From positions 1 through 9,399 of the forward strand of contig JAISML010000046.1 of the NCBI GenBank assembly GCA_031276775.1: 9,399 nt of DNA. The letters run 5' to 3'. Positions 6,045-9,399 of the stretch are shown here, piece by piece. The first letter of the stretch is position 1. Every line of letters starts with the position of its first letter. Both the position numbers and the translations under genes were made by a program. Source of the stretch: Eubacteriales Family XIII. Incertae Sedis bacterium. GTDB taxonomy: Bacteria; Bacillota; Clostridia; Peptostreptococcales; Anaerovoracaceae. A model generated the notes under the pieces. It was not told where the DNA came from. It saw only the letters and a program-made list of their open reading frames with translations, and made no database searches.

Positions 6045-7177
6045 CGGAAGCGAGGAAGAAAATGAAATATTTTGCGCGGCAAACGGCGGTTCTCGTCGCG
6101 GTGCTCCTGACGTGCGCGGCGGCGTCCGGCGGCGTGACCGCGTCGAAGGCGGCTGTCCGAATGATCGTGTTGCCCGAATCAACGGATGGATCGGCGGAAA
6201 TGCCGGAAGACCCGGAAATGCCGGAAGATCCGGAAGCGCCGGAAGACCCGCCCACACCTTTGCCTCAGGTTGAGCTGACCCTTCAGGATGCGCCGGACGC
6301 CCTGCGGGTGGGCGATGAAATCACACTTTCCTATACCCTGAAAAACGCGGACGGCAATGCGTCCCTCGAATGGAGAAGCAGCAACGGCGCGGTGGCTTCC
6401 GTCGACGCGGGCGGCAGAGTGCGGGCGGTTTCCCCGGGCAATGCCGAGATCACGGCTTCCATCGGGAACGCCCGATCGTCCGCGCTCATCACGGTCGTCG
6501 CGATCGCCGCGGAGTCTGTCAGAATCGCGGTGCGGGAATTCAGCACCGCCGATATGCTGCTCACCCTGCACGAGTTGACGGTTGGCGACACCCTGCATCT
6601 GACGGCGAAGATCGAACCCGACGACGCGATGATCGGGGAAATTGTGTGGAGCGCCGGCGATGCGGACGCCGTAACCTTGGAGAAAGACGGCATGCTTTCG
6701 GCGTCACTGACCGCAGCGGCGGAGGGGGAAGCCGTGATTACGGTCACCGTCGGCGATTTGACCGACAGCATCAGCGTTGCAGTCAAAGAACAGAGCAACG
6801 GGATGGGAGCCACGCTGCTGATCGTCTTCTCCGTTCTCGTCGCCGCGCTGATCGTCTCCTTGGTTCTCGTCCTCATGTTTTGGCGCAAAAGACGCAGGGA
6901 AGCGGCAGAACGCGCGAAAACCGCAACAGAAACCGGGCAAGGCGCAACGCGGGAAAAGATCGGACGACCGGCGGACGGACGCACGGAAGAAGCGCCTGAT
7001 GTTCAAAACCGGTCAAACGGCGAAAGGGAGATGAGCGATCGACTGACCCGCGTGTTCCATTCCGATCCCGAAGAATCCGCCGAAACGTCGGCGAACGGTT
7101 TTTATGGCGCGGACGGGGAGTTCGGAGACCCCGACGACGGACCGGACAGACCGTTTTCGATAGACGACATCGAGTAA
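6041..7177 (+). CDS. Signal-peptide, two-Big2-domain, single-pass membrane protein
   Basis: This is a probable surface-exposed anchored protein of 378 residues with unknown partner. A signal peptide (about 1-36, hydrophobic core TAVLVAVLLTCAAA) is followed by a short acidic spacer with three PEDP hexapeptides (54-71). Two Ig-like Big2 domains come next: about 76-154 ('LRVGDEITLSYTL', 'LEWRSSNGAVASVDAGGRVRAVSPGNAEITAS') and about 157-248 ('LTVGDTLHLTAKIEPDDA', 'IVWSAGDADAV'). A 26-residue membrane helix (about 256-281), a basic stop-transfer patch (WRKRRR) and an acidic, disordered cytoplasmic tail of nearly 100 residues complete it. The start codon overlaps the murE stop as ATGA, implying translational coupling. 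A second ATG at 6062 has a better Shine-Dalgarno (GAGGAAG, 6052-6058) and gives a cleaner signal peptide, so either start is possible. Linkage to murE suggests a role in wall assembly, which is inference. Confidence 0.8.
   Translation: MTEARKKMKYFARQTAVLVAVLLTCAAASGGVTASKAAVRMIVLPESTDGSAEMPEDPEMPEDPEAPEDPPTPLPQVELTLQDAPDALRVGDEITLSYTLKNADGNASLEWRSSNGAVASVDAGGRVRAVSPGNAEITASIGNARSSALITVVAIAAESVRIAVREFSTADMLLTLHELTVGDTLHLTAKIEPDDAMIGEIVWSAGDADAVTLEKDGMLSASLTAAAEGEAVITVTVGDLTDSISVAVKEQSNGMGATLLIVFSVLVAALIVSLVLVLMFWRKRRREAAERAKTATETGQGATREKIGRPADGRTEEAPDVQNRSNGEREMSDRLTRVFHSDPEESAETSANGFYGADGEFGDPDDGPDRPFSIDDIE
6200..6253 (+). repeat. Three 18-bp units coding for [MA]PEDP[EP]
   Basis: Units at 6200-6217, 6218-6235 and 6236-6253 encode MPEDPE, MPEDPE and APEDPP. 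The first two differ by one silent base, indicating recent slippage-type duplication. They form the acidic proline-rich spacer between the signal peptide and the first Big2 domain, typical of a wall-spanning stalk. Confidence 0.75.
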
Positions 7178-7180
7178 GCG

Positions 7181-9373
7181 TCAGCGCAGCCGGAGCGCGA
7201 GCTTTTCCATCACCTCCGCCGCGTTCAGGGGTTTGCCGACATGATCGTTCATGCCGACGGCCAAACATTTTTCAATGTCTTTGCTGAATACGTTCGCGGT
7301 CATCGCGATGATGGGGATGCTTTTCGCCTTTGGGAAATCCAAGGCGCGGATTCGGCGGGTCGTTTCATACCCATCCATCTCCGGCATGTGGATATCCATG
7401 AAGATCACGTCGTAATCGTCGGGGTGTTCCTCGAACATCCGCAGCGCGATCACGCCGTTTTCCGCAGGGTGGATGACGGCGCCCGTGTGTTCAAAGAGCC
7501 CGACGACGATCTCCCTGTTGATCTCGATGTCTTCCGCCAAGAGGATCCGGATCCCCTTGAACTGATCCTCCGCATCCAAGGCGTCCGCGCCGACCTGCGA
7601 CATGTGCTCCTCGATGGAAAGGCAATTGTTGATGGTATCGGTCAGGACGGAGGTGAACAAGGGCTTGGAAATGAAGCCGTTGACGCCCGCCTTTTTCGCC
7701 TCTTCCTCGATCTCGTTCCATTCGGTGGCGGAGATCATGATGATCACGGCGTTTTCATGATACCGCTCCCTGATTTGGATCGTCAGTTCTATGCCATTCA
7801 TGCAGGGCATCTTCCAGTCGATGAAGATCACATCGTAGCCCTTGTCGGCCGTGTCGATCAGTTCGAGCGCTTCAAATCCGTCCCGCGCGAGATCGCACCG
7901 GAAGCCGAGGATGTCGGACGTGCTTTGAAAATATTCCCGCGTCTCTTCCGAGTCGTCCACGGCCAAAACCCGTATGTTGTTCCAGCCGATCCCCTTGGGC
8001 AGGGTGAATTTGCCCTTGCCCTCTCCGCGTTTTACGGGGATCATGAACGTGAACGTCGATCCCTCCCCGACGGTGGATTCCACCCGCATGGTTCCGTTCA
8101 TCAATTCGACGATCTTCTTGGAGATCGCCAGTCCCAGCCCGGTGCCCCCGTATTTGCGTGAGATGCTGTTGTCCGCTTGTTCAAACGATGTGAAAAGCCG
8201 TTCGATCTGTTCCTTGCTGATGCCGATGCCCGTATCTGAGACGGATATTTGAACGTAGCTGACGTCGTTTTGCCGATCCTGTCCGACCTTGCTCGCGATC
8301 AGACGGATGCTGCCGTTTTCCGGCGTGAACTTGATGGCGTTGGACATGAGGTTGGTGATGACCTGCGTCAGCCGTTGCTCGTCCGAGAAGACGAAAGCGG
8401 GAATCGCAGGGTCTATCTTGACGGTGAACGACAGGTTTTTCGCGTCGATGCTGAACGCCAAAACGTTTGTGATCTTTAAGAGCATTTTCTCAAAATCGAA
8501 GTCGATCGGGGAAAGATCGAATTTGCTCGCCTCGATCTTGGACATGTCGAGCACGTCGTTGATCACCCCCAGGAGATGGTTGGACGCGTCGGCGATCTTG
8601 CCGAGGCAGTAATCCTTTTTTTCGAGATCGTTTGCCGCGCGGCCGATGTTCGTCATGCCGATGATGGCGTTCATCGGCGTACGCATCTCATGGGACATAT
8701 TGGCGAGAAAATCGGATTTTGCGGAGCTTGCCCGCAGGGCGGCTTCCTGGCTTTCGTATTCGTCGGTGACGTCGTGAAAGATGACCAGCATCCCCTCCGT
8801 TTCCCCGGCGTCCCCGATCATGGGCGTGAAATTGATCTTGTGGCGCCGCAGATCGCCCATGCCGCCGATGTCTGCGGACTCCTCGAGCGTGACGGTGACT
8901 TTGTCCCTGATGGCGCGCCGGAAATGCTCGTCTACGCGTTCGATCCAGGTCCGCTCGGCAAAGAAAGTGAATATGTCTTTGTAATTGCGTCCGTTGATCA
9001 GCGCAAAATTGTCCAAGTGCAGTTTCCTCAGAAAGACGTCGGTGCTGTAGATGAAGCGGCCGTTGACGTCAAACAGGAGCATGATGTCAGGACTGTTTGC
9101 CAACAGGAGATGCATGTATTTCCGCAGTTTCAGCTGTTCGGCGGACATGACCTCGCTCTGCTTCAGTTTTGCCGCGTCGATCCGTCTGGTACGCTCAAGC
9201 AAATCCTCGTAATGCCTGGTCTGCCGCGTGAGTTTCTTTACCTCCAACCGAAGACGGGCAAGCTCGTCTCCGTCGCCGGATCCGTCCGATTTTTTGGCTT
9301 CGCCGGGCTCCGGGGCGGATTCGGTCCCTTCGCCGGCAACGCCGTTTTCCGCAAAAGAATCTTTGTCTGTCAA
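7181..9373 (-). CDS. Soluble hybrid histidine kinase with PAS and two receiver domains
   Basis: This is a two-component signalling protein of 730 residues, cytoplasmic because no membrane segment or signal peptide is present. A disordered acidic N-terminus (1-36) leads to a coiled coil (about 37-85) and a PAS domain (about 88-205, starting 'LLANSPDIMLLFDVNGRFI'). HisKA follows, with the phosphorylated His228 in SHEMRTPMNAIIG. HATPase_c (about 328-447) has the N box (Asn341, Asn345), DTGIG (380-384) and GGTGLGLAI (409-417). Receiver 1 (about 467-585) has Asp473/Asp474, phosphoacceptor Asp519, Ser548 and Lys570. Receiver 2 (about 608-728) has Glu614/Asp615, Asp660, Thr692 and Lys714. Both receivers keep their key residues. 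There is no HPt or DNA-binding output, so phosphate must pass to another protein not encoded here. The start is TTG at 9371-9373, chosen for its strong Shine-Dalgarno. The PAS ligand is unknown. Confidence 0.9.
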   Translation of the reverse strand: MTDKDSFAENGVAGEGTESAPEPGEAKKSDGSGDGDELARLRLEVKKLTRQTRHYEDLLERTRRIDAAKLKQSEVMSAEQLKLRKYMHLLLANSPDIMLLFDVNGRFIYSTDVFLRKLHLDNFALINGRNYKDIFTFFAERTWIERVDEHFRRAIRDKVTVTLEESADIGGMGDLRRHKINFTPMIGDAGETEGMLVIFHDVTDEYESQEAALRASSAKSDFLANMSHEMRTPMNAIIGMTNIGRAANDLEKKDYCLGKIADASNHLLGVINDVLDMSKIEASKFDLSPIDFDFEKMLLKITNVLAFSIDAKNLSFTVKIDPAIPAFVFSDEQRLTQVITNLMSNAIKFTPENGSIRLIASKVGQDRQNDVSYVQISVSDTGIGISKEQIERLFTSFEQADNSISRKYGGTGLGLAISKKIVELMNGTMRVESTVGEGSTFTFMIPVKRGEGKGKFTLPKGIGWNNIRVLAVDDSEETREYFQSTSDILGFRCDLARDGFEALELIDTADKGYDVIFIDWKMPCMNGIELTIQIRERYHENAVIIMISATEWNEIEEEAKKAGVNGFISKPLFTSVLTDTINNCLSIEEHMSQVGADALDAEDQFKGIRILLAEDIEINREIVVGLFEHTGAVIHPAENGVIALRMFEEHPDDYDVIFMDIHMPEMDGYETTRRIRALDFPKAKSIPIIAMTANVFSKDIEKCLAVGMNDHVGKPLNAAEVMEKLALRLR

Positions 9374-9378
9374 GTGGA

Positions 9379-9384
9379 CACCTC
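9379..9384 (-). promoter_or_regulatory. Shine-Dalgarno site fixing the TTG start of the histidine kinase
   Basis: On the minus strand GAGGTG (9384 down to 9379) has its GAGG core 7 bases before the TTG start codon (9373-9371). This is good spacing and supports a TTG initiation for which no upstream ATG in frame is visible in the window. The promoter itself would lie beyond the right edge. Confidence 0.65.
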
Positions 9385-9399
9385 ACTTCTTGTCGCCTG

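Noticed and set aside
7241..8161. 306-codon plus-strand frame inside the kinase gene
   Set aside because: It lies wholly antisense to the two conserved receiver domains and shows only Asp/His-rich shadow composition.

Overview
This GC-rich window most likely comes from a Gram-positive anaerobe of the Bacillota (Clostridia-like). The evidence is a meso-DAP-type MurE, membrane-anchored surface proteins with no sign of an outer-membrane system, an extended -10 promoter, GAGG-type Shine-Dalgarno sites with a TTG start, and an ECF sigma factor fused to an outside domain. The taxonomic placement is an inference from gene style; no rRNA, tRNA or other marker is present to settle it.

Layout. Left block (2-4322, + strand): a 5'-truncated surface protein of about 100-residue repeats with a three-helix membrane tail; a 225-bp leader containing a perfect 16-bp-stem hairpin; a membrane-anchored protein with an NTF2-like (DUF5105-like) outer domain; and a sigma-70/ECF factor continuous with a transmembrane helix and an extracellular Ig/PKD-like domain. 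All three read in the same direction and may form one operon devoted to sensing or building the cell surface. Middle block (4450-7177, + strand): a clear extended -10 promoter drives murE, whose stop codon overlaps by 4 bases (ATGA) the start of a signal-peptide, two-Big2-domain, single-pass membrane protein. Right block (7181-9373, - strand): a complete soluble hybrid histidine kinase (coiled coil, PAS, HisKA, HATPase, two receiver domains) that converges on the Big2 gene with only 3 bases between the stop codons.

How they may work together. The common theme is the cell envelope: peptidoglycan precursor synthesis (MurE), two Ig-like surface proteins, and a sigma factor wired directly through the membrane. 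The most unusual element is the sigma factor, which appears to carry its own membrane tether and putative sensor in place of a separate anti-sigma factor. No CRISPR array, insertion sequence, RNA gene, phage gene or attachment site was seen. The long overlapping reading frames on the opposite strands are shadows produced by GC-rich codon use.
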